Shown: in pieces, positions 1 through 7,202 of the stretch | Position numbering within the stretch: the stretch's first letter is position 1 | Layout of the letters: the number at the start of each line of letters is the position of its first letter | Assembly (NCBI GenBank): GCA_905207535.1 | Contig: CAJLLX010000069.1 | Coordinates: 1 to 10,041 of the forward strand | Origin: an uncultured Muribaculaceae bacterium | Lineage (GTDB): Bacteria; Bacteroidota; Bacteroidia; Bacteroidales; Muribaculaceae | Reading direction: 5' to 3' | Length of the DNA stretch: 10,041 bases | Notes under the pieces: model-generated | What the model was told of the DNA's origin: nothing | The model's input: only the letters and a program-made list of their open reading frames with translations | The model's database searches: none | Translations under genes and position numbers: made by a program

Positions 1-1038
1 CAGGTGGGGGAGATACTTTTCGGCAAATTAGCGCTCGACCCCAAGGCCAAGCGCACCAAGACCGGCGCTTTCTCCACCACCGAGGAGATCCTGGAGAAAC
101 ACCGCGCCGCCCACCCCATAGTGGGCCTGATACTCGATGCCCGCAGCCTCAAAAAACTGCTCGCCACCTACGTAAACGCCCTTCCCGAGCTGATCAATTC
201 CGCCACCGGCAAGATACATACCACATTCAATCAGACAGTTACGGCCACCGGGCGCATCAGTTCGGCCAATCCCAACCTTCAGAACATCCCCATCCGCACC
301 GACGACGGCCGCGAAGTGCGCCGCGCCTTCATCGCCGACCCCGGCTGCGTGGTGCTGTCGGCCGACTATTCGCAGATAGAGCTGCGACTGCTCGCCGCAC
401 TCTCTCACGATCCCGAACTGACCGAAGCCTTTGCCAACGGGCTTGACATACACCGCGCTACGGCGGCTAAAATCTATCATGTGCCCTTCGAGGAGGTGAC
501 CGACACCCAGCGCCGCAACGCCAAGACCGCCAACTTCGGCACCGTCTACGGCATCTCGGCCTTCGGCCTCTCCGAGCGTCTCGGGATACCCCGCGCCGAG
601 GCCAAAGAGCTGATCGAGGGGTATTTCCGCACCTATCCCCATATCCGCGAATATATCGACAAGGCTGTGGAGGGTGCACGCGAGCGCGGCTACGTGACCA
701 CCATCATGGGGCGCAAGCGCTTCCTGCCCGATATCACCTCGCGCAACGCCACGGTGCGCTCCTTTGCCGAGCGCAATGCCGTGAACGCCCCGCTGCAGGG
801 GTCGGCAGCCGACATCATAAAACTGGCCATGATCCGCATATACGATGAACTCAATGCCCGCGGGATGCGTTCAAAAATGGTGATACAGGTGCATGACGAA
901 CTTGTGTTTAACGTGCCTGTGGATGAGGTAGCCGACCTTCAGGAGCTTGTGACACGGCAGATGGAGGGAGCCTTCTCCGGCAGCGTACGCCTCGAAGTGG
1001 CCTCGGGCGTGGGCGCCAACTGGCTCGAAGCCCACTGA
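1..1038 (+). CDS. polA: DNA polymerase I, C-terminal polymerase domain (5' partial)
   Basis: Family A DNA polymerase, which fills gaps during repair and removes Okazaki primers. The reading frame is open from the first base, so the gene begins before the window; the GTG at 4 is internal. About 345 residues are visible, covering palm, fingers and thumb parts of the polymerase domain. Motif A is DYSQIELR with its metal-binding Asp at 364-366. Motif B runs from Arg (511) through Lys (523) and Phe (535) to Tyr (547), matching E. coli R754, K758, F762 and Y766; Phe at the 762 position is the form that discriminates against dideoxynucleotides. Motif C is QVHDELVF with Asp-Glu at 895-900. The protein ends in GANWLEAH, the usual family C-terminus. 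The 5'-nuclease and 3'-5' exonuclease domains lie outside the window. All catalytic residues of the polymerase part look intact. meaB follows after 67 bases with no visible terminator. Confidence 0.97.
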   Translation, partial: QVGEILFGKLALDPKAKRTKTGAFSTTEEILEKHRAAHPIVGLILDARSLKKLLATYVNALPELINSATGKIHTTFNQTVTATGRISSANPNLQNIPIRTDDGREVRRAFIADPGCVVLSADYSQIELRLLAALSHDPELTEAFANGLDIHRATAAKIYHVPFEEVTDTQRRNAKTANFGTVYGISAFGLSERLGIPRAEAKELIEGYFRTYPHIREYIDKAVEGARERGYVTTIMGRKRFLPDITSRNATVRSFAERNAVNAPLQGSAADIIKLAMIRIYDELNARGMRSKMVIQVHDELVFNVPVDEVADLQELVTRQMEGAFSGSVRLEVASGVGANWLEAH

Positions 1039-1105
1039 CCGACCTTAGGAGCAAGGAAAAAGGGAAAAACAACCGAAAAAACGCAACAAAAAATCGACAC
1101 GACAT

Positions 1106-2194
1106 ATGGATCATCCTGAAAACGATGCCAAATACAACGGCCTTGCCGTCAATGCGGGGGTCAACCAGCCACCGTCGGTGAATCCCTACCTCAAACCGCG
1201 GCGGAGGGCGCCTCTGCCGTCGGCCTCCGACCTTGTGGAGGGGATACTCAAGGGCGATGTGACCCGCCTGGCCAAGGCGGTGACCCTGGTGGAGAGTGTG
1301 GCCCCGGCCCATCAGGCCATAGCGCGCGAGGTGATAGAAAAATGCCTGCCCTATTCGGGCAAAAGCCGCCGCATAGGCATCACAGGCGTGCCCGGCGCGG
1401 GCAAATCGACCTCGATCGACGTTTTCGGCCTCCATGTGCTGAAAGACGGCGGCAAACTAGCCGTGCTGGCCATCGACCCCTCGTCGGAGCGCTCGAAAGG
1501 GAGTATCCTCGGCGACAAAACCCGCATGGAGAAGCTTGCCGTGCATCCCTCGGCCTTCATCCGCCCCAGCCCGTCGGCGGGGTCGCTCGGCGGAGTGGCG
1601 CGCAAGACCCGCGAGACCATAGTGCTCTGCGAGGCCGCCGGATTCGACAACATATTCGTGGAGACCGTGGGTGTGGGGCAGAGCGAGACCGCCGTCCACT
1701 CGATGGTCGACTTCTTCCTGCTGATTCAGGTGGCCGGCACCGGCGACGAGCTGCAGGGGATAAAGCGCGGCATCATGGAGATGGCCGACGGGATAGTGAT
1801 CAACAAGGCCGACGGCGACAACATAGACCGTGCGAAGCTGGCGCAGGCCCAGCTGCGGTCGGCGCTCCACCTTTTCCCCACGCCCCCTTCGGGGTGGACA
1901 CCCGAAGTGCTCACCTATTCAGGCTACTTCGAGCTGGGGATAGCCGAAGTGTGGGACATGATCGACCGCTACTTCAAATTCGTTAAGGAGAACGGCTACT
2001 TCGAGCGCCGCCGACACGAGCAGGCCCGCTACTGGATGTACGAGACCATCGACTCGGAGCTGCGCCGCCGCTTCTACGACGACCCCGAGCGCGCAGGGCG
2101 CATAGCCGTGGCCGAGCGCCTGGTGCTCTCCAACCGTCTGAGCCCCTTCGCCGCCGCCCAGCAGCTGCTCGACGACCTGCCCGCGGGCAATTGA
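1106..2194 (+). CDS. meaB: Methylmalonyl-CoA mutase-associated GTPase MeaB (ArgK family)
   Basis: G3E-type P-loop GTPase that protects and reloads adenosylcobalamin-dependent methylmalonyl-CoA mutase, an enzyme of the succinate-propionate route used by Bacteroidales (family knowledge). The 362 residues contain a Walker A loop GVPGAGKST at about 94-102, the conserved DPSSERSKGSILGDKTRM segment just after it, the switch-like VETVGVGQSE, and the guanine-specificity motif NKAD at 233-236. The first 45 or so residues, before the helical part leading to the P-loop, are polar and Pro-rich; I recall similar extensions in Bacteroides homologues. The ATG at 1106 is chosen because the residues after it (MDHPEN...) resemble those homologues; no Shine-Dalgarno is seen, only a purine-rich A-tract upstream. 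The mutase subunits are not in the window, so the pairing must work in trans. The sequence alone does not exclude another MeaB-like chaperone target, such as isobutyryl-CoA mutase. Confidence 0.94.
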   Translation: MDHPENDAKYNGLAVNAGVNQPPSVNPYLKPRRRAPLPSASDLVEGILKGDVTRLAKAVTLVESVAPAHQAIAREVIEKCLPYSGKSRRIGITGVPGAGKSTSIDVFGLHVLKDGGKLAVLAIDPSSERSKGSILGDKTRMEKLAVHPSAFIRPSPSAGSLGGVARKTRETIVLCEAAGFDNIFVETVGVGQSETAVHSMVDFFLLIQVAGTGDELQGIKRGIMEMADGIVINKADGDNIDRAKLAQAQLRSALHLFPTPPSGWTPEVLTYSGYFELGIAEVWDMIDRYFKFVKENGYFERRRHEQARYWMYETIDSELRRRFYDDPERAGRIAVAERLVLSNRLSPFAAAQQLLDDLPAGN

Positions 2195-2248
2195 GAATAT
2201 CTTACTTACCAACATATTACAGAATAAAAATCAGATTCTTAGCATCAT

Positions 2249-4279
2249 ATGAAAAAACTCGCGATCTACCTCAATGATCCCTGGCTGGAGCCTTACCGCC
2301 CGGCCATCGACGGACGCTACCTCGACGCAGTCCGCAAGGAGAAGGAACTTACCGAGCGCTGCCACTCGCTCACCGACTTCGCCAACGCGTATCAGTATTT
2401 CGGTCTGCACAAGCAGGGCGACTGGTGGGTGTTCCGCGAATGGGCTCCCAACGCCACTCAGATCTATCTCGTGGGCGATTTCTCCGACTGGGAGGAGAAG
2501 CCCGAGTTTTCGCTCAAACCCCTCAAGGGGGGCGTGTGGGAGATACATATTCCCGCCGACGCCATCCGTCAGGGTCAGTTCTATAAGATGAGCGTGCACT
2601 GGCCTGGCGGCGAGGGTCAGCGCATACCCGCCTACGCCACCCGCGTGGTGCAGGACGAGAATACCCACATCTTCTCGGCGCAGGTATGGGAGAATGTCCC
2701 CTACCGCTGGAAAGTGGAGAAATTTGTGCCCGACACCCGTCCGCTGCTCATCTACGAGTGCCACATCGGCATGGCGCAGGAGCGCGAAGGGGTAGGCACG
2801 TATGTGGAATTTCGCGACAACATACTGCCCCGCATCGCCGCCGACGGCTACAACGCCATCCAGATCATGGCCATCCAGGAGCACCCCTACTACGGGTCGT
2901 TCGGCTACCATGTGTCGAGCTTCTACGCCGCCTCGTCGCGCTTCGGCACCCCCGAGGAGCTGAAGAGCCTCATCGACAAGGCGCATGAGCTTGGTATAGC
3001 CGTGATCATGGATATCGTGCACAGCCATGCCGTGAAAAATGTCAACGAAGGGCTCGGACTGCTCGACGGCACCCCCAACCTCTACTTCTACGGCGATCAC
3101 CGCCGCGAGCATCCGGCATGGGACTCGCTCTGCTTCGACTACGGCAAAAACGAGGTGCTCCACTTCCTGCTGAGCAACTGCAAATACTGGCTCGAGGAGT
3201 ATCACTTCGACGGTTTCCGCTTCGACGGCGTCACCTCCATGCTCTATTACGATCATGGCCTGGGGAAAGCCTTCGGAAGCTACGGCGACTATTACGACGG
3301 CAACGAGGACACCAACGCTATCACCTATCTGACCCTGGCCAACAAGCTGATACATGAGGTGAATCCTCATGCCATCACCATTGCCGAGGAGATGAGCGGC
3401 ATACCCGGCCTGGCGCTGAAGGTGAAGGACGGCGGTATGGGCTTCGACTACCGCATGGCCATGGGCATCCCCGACTACTGGATCAAGGTGCTCAAGGAGC
3501 GCAAGGACGAGGACTGGCATCCCACCTCGATCTTCTGGGAGCTGACCAACCGCCGCTCCGACGAGAAGACCATCTCGTATGTGGAGAGCCACGACCAAGC
3601 GCTTGTTGGCGACAAGACCGTGATTTTCCGCCTGATAGACAAGGAAATGTACTGGCATATGATGGTGGGCGACGATAATATGGCAGTGTCGCGAGGCATA
3701 GCGCTGCACAAGATGATACGACTTGTGACGCTGGCCACCATCAACGGCGGCTACCTCAACTTCATGGGCAACGAATTCGGCCATCCCGAATGGATCGACT
3801 TCCCGCGCGAAGGCAATGGCTGGAGCTACAAGTATGCCCGCCGCCAGTGGGACCTCGTGGACCGCGAGGATCTGCAGTACAAGTATCTCAATGCGTTCGA
3901 CAACGCCATGATAGAGCTGGTGAGCGGCATCAGCAACTTCCAGAGCCTCGGCATAGAGAAACTGTGGGAGAAGGACTCCGACCAGGTGCTGGCCTTCCGC
4001 CGTGGCAACTATGTGTTCGTGTTCAACTTCTCGCCGGTGAACTCCTACTCGGACTACGGCATCCTGGCGCCTCCCGGAAAATACCGCGTGGTGCTCTCGA
4101 GCGACGCCAAGCAGTTTGGCGGCTGGGGCAACATCGACGAAAAGGTGGAGCACCTCACCCTGTACGACGAGCTCTATTCGCCGCTGGGCAAAGAGTGGCT
4201 CAAGCTCTATCTGCCCGCCCGCTCGGCTCAGGTGCTGAGACTGGTGCGCACCCGTCAGCGCAAGGACACTACCAAATAA
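2249..4279 (+). CDS. glgB: 1,4-alpha-glucan (glycogen) branching enzyme, GH13, eukaryote-like type
   Basis: Cleaves an alpha-1,4 glucan chain and re-attaches it as an alpha-1,6 branch during cytoplasmic glycogen synthesis. The 676 residues comprise an N-terminal helical segment (DPWLEPYRPAIDGRY), a CBM48 beta-sandwich at about 60-155 (FREWAPNA, VGDFSDW), a GH13 barrel, and a C-terminal all-beta domain ending near 670. The four GH13 signatures are present: region I DIVHSH; region II GFRFDGVTSM with the nucleophile Asp326; region III ITIAEEMSG with the acid/base Glu380; region IV ESHDQ with the stabilising Asp449. These correspond by my alignment to Asp357, Glu412 and Asp481 of human GBE1. Length and sequence are closer to eukaryotic GBE1 than to E. 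coli GlgB, which is usual in Bacteroidales. The ATG at 2249 begins MKKLAIYLNDPW, as expected for the family. An AT-rich 54-base gap separates it from meaB, with no promoter I would call. The DUF2400 gene follows 12 bases after the stop. Confidence 0.96.
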   Translation: MKKLAIYLNDPWLEPYRPAIDGRYLDAVRKEKELTERCHSLTDFANAYQYFGLHKQGDWWVFREWAPNATQIYLVGDFSDWEEKPEFSLKPLKGGVWEIHIPADAIRQGQFYKMSVHWPGGEGQRIPAYATRVVQDENTHIFSAQVWENVPYRWKVEKFVPDTRPLLIYECHIGMAQEREGVGTYVEFRDNILPRIAADGYNAIQIMAIQEHPYYGSFGYHVSSFYAASSRFGTPEELKSLIDKAHELGIAVIMDIVHSHAVKNVNEGLGLLDGTPNLYFYGDHRREHPAWDSLCFDYGKNEVLHFLLSNCKYWLEEYHFDGFRFDGVTSMLYYDHGLGKAFGSYGDYYDGNEDTNAITYLTLANKLIHEVNPHAITIAEEMSGIPGLALKVKDGGMGFDYRMAMGIPDYWIKVLKERKDEDWHPTSIFWELTNRRSDEKTISYVESHDQALVGDKTVIFRLIDKEMYWHMMVGDDNMAVSRGIALHKMIRLVTLATINGGYLNFMGNEFGHPEWIDFPREGNGWSYKYARRQWDLVDREDLQYKYLNAFDNAMIELVSGISNFQSLGIEKLWEKDSDQVLAFRRGNYVFVFNFSPVNSYSDYGILAPPGKYRVVLSSDAKQFGGWGNIDEKVEHLTLYDELYSPLGKEWLKLYLPARSAQVLRLVRTRQRKDTTK

Positions 4280-4291
4280 ACACGTACGACA

Positions 4292-5080
4292 TTGATTTCC
4301 GACGATTTGCGCGAATGGCTCGACCGGGAGGCGCGGAGAGTGAACTCGCCCGAGTTTATCTCCGCCGACCCGGTGCAGTTTCCGCGCCGATTCAGCCGTC
4401 CCGAGGATATAGAGATAGTGGCGCTGCTGAGCGCCACTATCGCCTGGGGCAACCGCAAGATGATCTGCTCCAACTGCGAGAAAATGCTCTCGCTGATGGA
4501 CTATGACCCCTACCGCTACATGATGGATGAGGGCTACGAGGAGCTGCCCGACATGAATATCCACCGCACTTTTTTCGCGGCCAATTTCCGGCACTATCTG
4601 CGCGGCCTGCGGGCCATCTACGAGCGCCACGGATCGCTGGCGGGGTTTGCCCGCGCCGAGCATATCGAGGCATCGGAGGCGCCGGCGTGGCGGCTGGTGG
4701 AGGGAATGAACCGCGAACTTGCCGCCGCCAACGGCGGAGTGGCCGACTCGCGGTGCACGCCGCAGAATCTTAAGACCACTGCGCTGAAGCGCATCAATAT
4801 GGCCCTGCGGTGGCTGGTGCGCGACGACGGGATAGTGGATCTTGGGATATGGCGCGGGGTGATAAGTCCGGCGCAGCTGTATATCCCTCTGGATGTGCAT
4901 GTGGGCGACACGGCGCGTGCCGTGGGGCTGCTGAATCGGCACGCCAACGACCGCCGCGCCGTGGAGGAGCTTACTGCCGAGCTGCGCACCATCCGGCCGG
5001 AGGATCCGGTGTATTACGACTATGCGCTTTTCGGGCTGATGCCGGATGGCTCGGCGCTCACCGCCGAGCATAGTTCTTAG
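4292..5080 (+). CDS. TIGR02757/DUF2400 family protein, TTG start
   Basis: Uncharacterised conserved family (TIGR02757, PF09674) found sporadically in Bacteroidetes, spirochaetes and some proteobacteria; function unknown. Recognised from the N-terminal NSPEFISADPVQFP, AWGNR at 51-55, KRINMALRWLVRDDGIVDLGIW at about 166-187 (quoted in two parts: KRINMALRWLVR, then VDLGIW), PLDVHVGDTARAVGLL at 199-214, and the tail YDYALFGLM at 242-250. At 262 residues it is full length. The start is TTG at 4292: the frame is bounded upstream by the glgB stop (4277-4279), no ATG lies before residue 58, and the residues from the TTG match the family N-terminus. A GTG at 4340 (residue 17) is a less likely alternative. 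It shares the frame of glgB and lies 12 bases beyond it, so translational coupling is likely. Inference: the D201-x-H203-V motif resembles the catalytic-Asp region of HhH-GPD DNA glycosylases, suggesting a nucleic-acid role. Confidence 0.88.
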   Translation: MISDDLREWLDREARRVNSPEFISADPVQFPRRFSRPEDIEIVALLSATIAWGNRKMICSNCEKMLSLMDYDPYRYMMDEGYEELPDMNIHRTFFAANFRHYLRGLRAIYERHGSLAGFARAEHIEASEAPAWRLVEGMNRELAAANGGVADSRCTPQNLKTTALKRINMALRWLVRDDGIVDLGIWRGVISPAQLYIPLDVHVGDTARAVGLLNRHANDRRAVEELTAELRTIRPEDPVYYDYALFGLMPDGSALTAEHSS

Positions 5081-5112
5081 GGCTTAGAGTTGCGCATGGA
5101 CTTCGTGGCAGA

Positions 5113-5132
5113 CTCAAAGCTAAAGCTTTGAG
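5113..5132. other. Perfect inverted repeat (hairpin) upstream of the SemiSWEET gene
   Basis: The arms CTCAAAGCT and AGCTTTGAG are perfectly complementary over 9 bases with AA between them; as RNA it would form an 8-bp stem with a UAAA loop. It begins 33 bases after the DUF2400 stop and ends about 100 bases before the SemiSWEET start. No U-run follows on the plus strand (next bases GACTAAAAAC), so it is not a standard intrinsic terminator. It could be a weak terminator, an RNA-processing site or an operator palindrome. The remaining gap (5081-5230) shows no other convincing signal. Confidence 0.5.
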
Positions 5133-5230
5133 GACTAAAAACAGCTACGCAAGGGGGGCGAGAGGGATCAGCCGGGGTAGGAGGATTATAGGGATAAAGA
5201 ATATATTATGCGAATCAAAAATTGGAGACT

Positions 5231-5509
5231 ATGGATTTATTCAATATCTTCGGATCAGTGGCCGCCCTGTGTATGGTGCTGGGCTATCTGCCTCAGGCAC
5301 TGTATACGATCCGCACCCGCGACACGGATGCGATAGCGCTCCCCACATTCCTGCTCATGGCGCTGGGATCGCTCTTTTTCATCGCGCAGGGGGTGGTGAG
5401 CGACCCGATCAACCTGCCGCTGGTGATCACCAACTCCATCACCTTCGTGTGTGCTGCTGTGGTGTTCGGCATCAAGATGTACAACGACTATTTCAAGAAG
5501 AAGAAATAG
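5231..5509 (+). CDS. SemiSWEET-type sugar transporter (PQ-loop / MtN3 family)
   Basis: A small inner-membrane protein of 92 residues with three predicted helices (about 4-26, 36-56 and 60-81), the length and layout of bacterial SemiSWEETs. These dimerise to form a facilitative sugar (mono- or disaccharide) pathway. The PQ-loop motif GYLPQ lies at 18-22 in helix 1, followed by the basic loop TIRTRDTDAI typical of the family. Helix 3 carries an Asn (N68, in ITNSI) at about the position of the substrate-site Asn of characterised SemiSWEETs. The C-terminus is a Lys-rich cytoplasmic tail (FKKKK). I chose the ATG at 5231 because MDLFNIFGSV leads directly into helix 1; a TTG at 5222 would add three residues. 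GGAG at 5224-5227 is too near the ATG for a normal ribosome binding site. The gene lies 150 bases after DUF2400, with a hairpin between, and converges on the purF-like gene. The sugar specificity cannot be read from the sequence. Confidence 0.82.
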   Translation: MDLFNIFGSVAALCMVLGYLPQALYTIRTRDTDAIALPTFLLMALGSLFFIAQGVVSDPINLPLVITNSITFVCAAVVFGIKMYNDYFKKKK

Positions 5510-5541
5510 GGGAAATAGGCCCCCAAAAGGCCCAATATGCT

Positions 5542-5576
5542 CGCCGGGCCCGTTACGAGGTGTAGCGGGCCCGGCG
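5542..5576. terminator. GC-rich hairpin between convergent genes, probable bidirectional terminator
   Basis: Arms CGCCGGGCCCG (5542-5552) and CGGGCCCGGCG (5566-5576) pair perfectly over 11 bases. The 13 bases between can add up to five more pairs, two of them G-U. It lies 33 bases after the SemiSWEET stop and 22 bases past the purF-like stop on the other strand, where two convergent transcripts need stopping. Neither side has a clean T-run, which lowers confidence in classic Rho-independent termination. Confidence 0.55.
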
Positions 5577-5598
5577 TGTATGAGGGGATGCGGGGATG

Positions 5599-7050
5599 TT
5601 ATTCGCCGGTTTTTTCGGGATGATCCTCGGCGTAGGCTACGTCGGGGTGGCAGCCGGTGCCGTCGAAGCAGTGGGTGCAGATGCACTCCTTGGGGAGGCC
5701 TATGCTCTCGACGAGGGTGTCGATCTTGCTGAACTGGAGGGTGGTGAGCTGCAGACGGCGGGCGATTTCGGCCACGAGGCGCTCATATTCGGGCGTGCCT
5801 GGGGTGCGGTAAAGCTCGAGTTTGGCCGAGGCGTCACCCTCGAAGTCCTGTATGATGCGGCGTGTGATCAGCTCCATGTCGCTCTTGGAGGAGGTGAAGT
5901 TGACAAACTCGCAGCCGTAGATCAGCGGCGGGCATGAGATGCGGGCATGCACCTCGGTGGCGCCGTTTTCGAAGAAGGTGCGCACATTGTCGCGCAGCTG
6001 GGTGCCGCGCACTATCGAGTCGTCGCAGAACACCACGCGGCGCCCCTGCAGGATGGCTTTGTTGGGGATGAGTTTCATCTTGGCCACGAGGTTGCGGCGC
6101 TCCTGGTTGCTGGGGGTGAAGCTGCGGGGCCAGGTGGGGGTGTATTTGAGCACGGCGCGGCAGTAGGGGATGCGGTGGCCGTCGGAGTATCCGAGGGCAT
6201 GACCTACGCCCGAGTCGGGGATGCCGCACACGCAGTCGGCCTCGGTGGTGTCCTCGCGGCCCATGAGGCGTCCGGCCTTTTCGCGCATGGCTTCGGCGTT
6301 GATGCCGAGGTAGTCGCTGGCGGGGAATCCGTAATATACCCAGAGGAAGGAGCAGATCTGCTGGCGGCGTGCCGCTGGTTGCAGTACCTCCATGCTGTCG
6401 GGCGTGAGGCGCACGATCTCGCCCGGACCGAGGTCGCGGACTATCTGGAAGTCGAGATTGGGGAAGGCGCAGCTCTCGGAGGTGGCGGCGTAGGCACCAT
6501 CTTTGTGTCCGATGACGATGGGCGTGCGTCCGAGGTAGTCGCGGGCGGCGATGAGCTCGTGCTCGGTGAGGATGAGCATGGAGCAGGAACCCTTGATCTT
6601 GCGGTAGACGAGGTTGATGCCGTCCACCATGGTCTCGCCCATGTTGATGAGGAGCGCCACCAGTTCGGTGGGGTTGATGTTGTTGGCGCTGAGCTCGCTG
6701 AAGTGCATGCGCTTTTCGAGCAGCTCGGCTGCGATCTCGCGCATATTGGTGATTTTGGCCACGGTGACCACGGCGAAGCGGCCGAGGTGGGAGTTGATGA
6801 GGATTGGCTGCGGATCGGTGTCGCTGATGACTCCGATGCCCTGATTGCCATGAAATTTGTCGAGCTCGTCCTCAAACTTGGAGCGGAAATAGTTGCGCTC
6901 GAGGGTGTGGATAGCGCGGCTGAATCCACCGTCGATGTCGAAGGTGGCGAGCCCGGCGCGGCGGGTGCCGAGATGCGAGTTGTAGTCTGTGCCGTAAAAC
7001 AGATCGTTGATGCACGGCTTGTTGGAGATAGTGCCGAAAAAGCCTCCCAT
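5599..7050 (-). CDS. purF: PurF-family amidophosphoribosyltransferase homologue with degenerate glutaminase site
   Basis: Related to glutamine PRPP amidotransferase (first step of de novo purine synthesis). The symbol marks the family; this may be a paralogue rather than the housekeeping enzyme. The 483 residues hold an N-terminal Ntn-hydrolase-like domain (1 to about 225) and a C-terminal phosphoribosyltransferase domain. The PRPP loop VVFCDDSIVRGT (339-350) and IPDSGVGHALGY are intact. C232, C380, C458 and C461 fall where B. subtilis PurF has its four 4Fe-4S ligands. The N-terminus reads MGGFFG where active enzymes have the nucleophile Cys as mature residue 1 (CGVFG). The expected GHTRYST and HNGNLTN motifs are replaced by GIGVISD (71-77) and VAKITN (97-102), so glutamine hydrolysis is probably lost. 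The ATG at 7050 is preferred; 50 upstream in-frame codons resemble leader sequence and contain the candidate promoter. It is separated from the upstream secreted-protein gene by two hairpins. Confidence 0.88.
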   Translation of the reverse strand: MGGFFGTISNKPCINDLFYGTDYNSHLGTRRAGLATFDIDGGFSRAIHTLERNYFRSKFEDELDKFHGNQGIGVISDTDPQPILINSHLGRFAVVTVAKITNMREIAAELLEKRMHFSELSANNINPTELVALLINMGETMVDGINLVYRKIKGSCSMLILTEHELIAARDYLGRTPIVIGHKDGAYAATSESCAFPNLDFQIVRDLGPGEIVRLTPDSMEVLQPAARRQQICSFLWVYYGFPASDYLGINAEAMREKAGRLMGREDTTEADCVCGIPDSGVGHALGYSDGHRIPYCRAVLKYTPTWPRSFTPSNQERRNLVAKMKLIPNKAILQGRRVVFCDDSIVRGTQLRDNVRTFFENGATEVHARISCPPLIYGCEFVNFTSSKSDMELITRRIIQDFEGDASAKLELYRTPGTPEYERLVAEIARRLQLTTLQFSKIDTLVESIGLPKECICTHCFDGTGCHPDVAYAEDHPEKTGE

Positions 7051-7134
7051 AAGAGAATTTTGATAGAGAAATTTAGTTTGTTTCAGCGATGTCTTTAGCG
7101 GGGATGCGGATGAGCGCGGCCCGAAAAGAAAGTG

Positions 7135-7142
7135 CAAAGGTA
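7135..7142 (-). promoter_or_regulatory. Candidate Bacteroidetes-type -7 element for the purF-like gene
   Basis: Read on the minus strand this is TACCTTTG, a full match to the Bacteroidetes primary sigma-factor -7 consensus TAnnTTTG. It is followed by a purF-like leader of roughly 75-80 bases up to the ATG at 7050. A T-rich run (TTTTTTT) lies just upstream, but the expected TTG around -33 is not clear (CTGTCAC near 7161-7167 is a poor match). The element sits inside the longer open frame, which supports translation starting at 7050 rather than further upstream. Confidence 0.55.
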
Positions 7143-7202
7143 GTGAAAAAAATCGGGAAGTGACAGCATTATCGTGTGGATAAAATAGGGACAAACGCAA
7201 AC

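Noticed and set aside
2231..5071. A 946-codon open frame on the minus strand, antisense to glgB and DUF2400
   Set aside because: Its codons are the exact reverse complements of the sense codons, because glgB and DUF2400 share one frame. It stays open only because the genes avoid TTA, CTA and TCA codons. The protein is His/Val-rich and matches no family, whereas the sense strand has full catalytic motifs.
5128..5565. A 145-codon plus-strand frame overlapping the SemiSWEET gene
   Set aside because: It runs out of frame through the SemiSWEET gene, encodes no membrane helices or motifs, and continues into the intergenic hairpin.
5947..7098. A 383-codon plus-strand frame opposite the purF-like gene
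   Set aside because: An antisense shadow, Gly/Ala/Val/His-rich and low in complexity. The minus strand encodes a clear PurF-family protein.
7051..7200. A 50-residue N-terminal extension of the PurF-like protein
   Set aside because: The extension contains the TACCTTTG promoter element, has no similarity to PurF propeptides, and MGGFFG at 7050 aligns with the family N-terminus.
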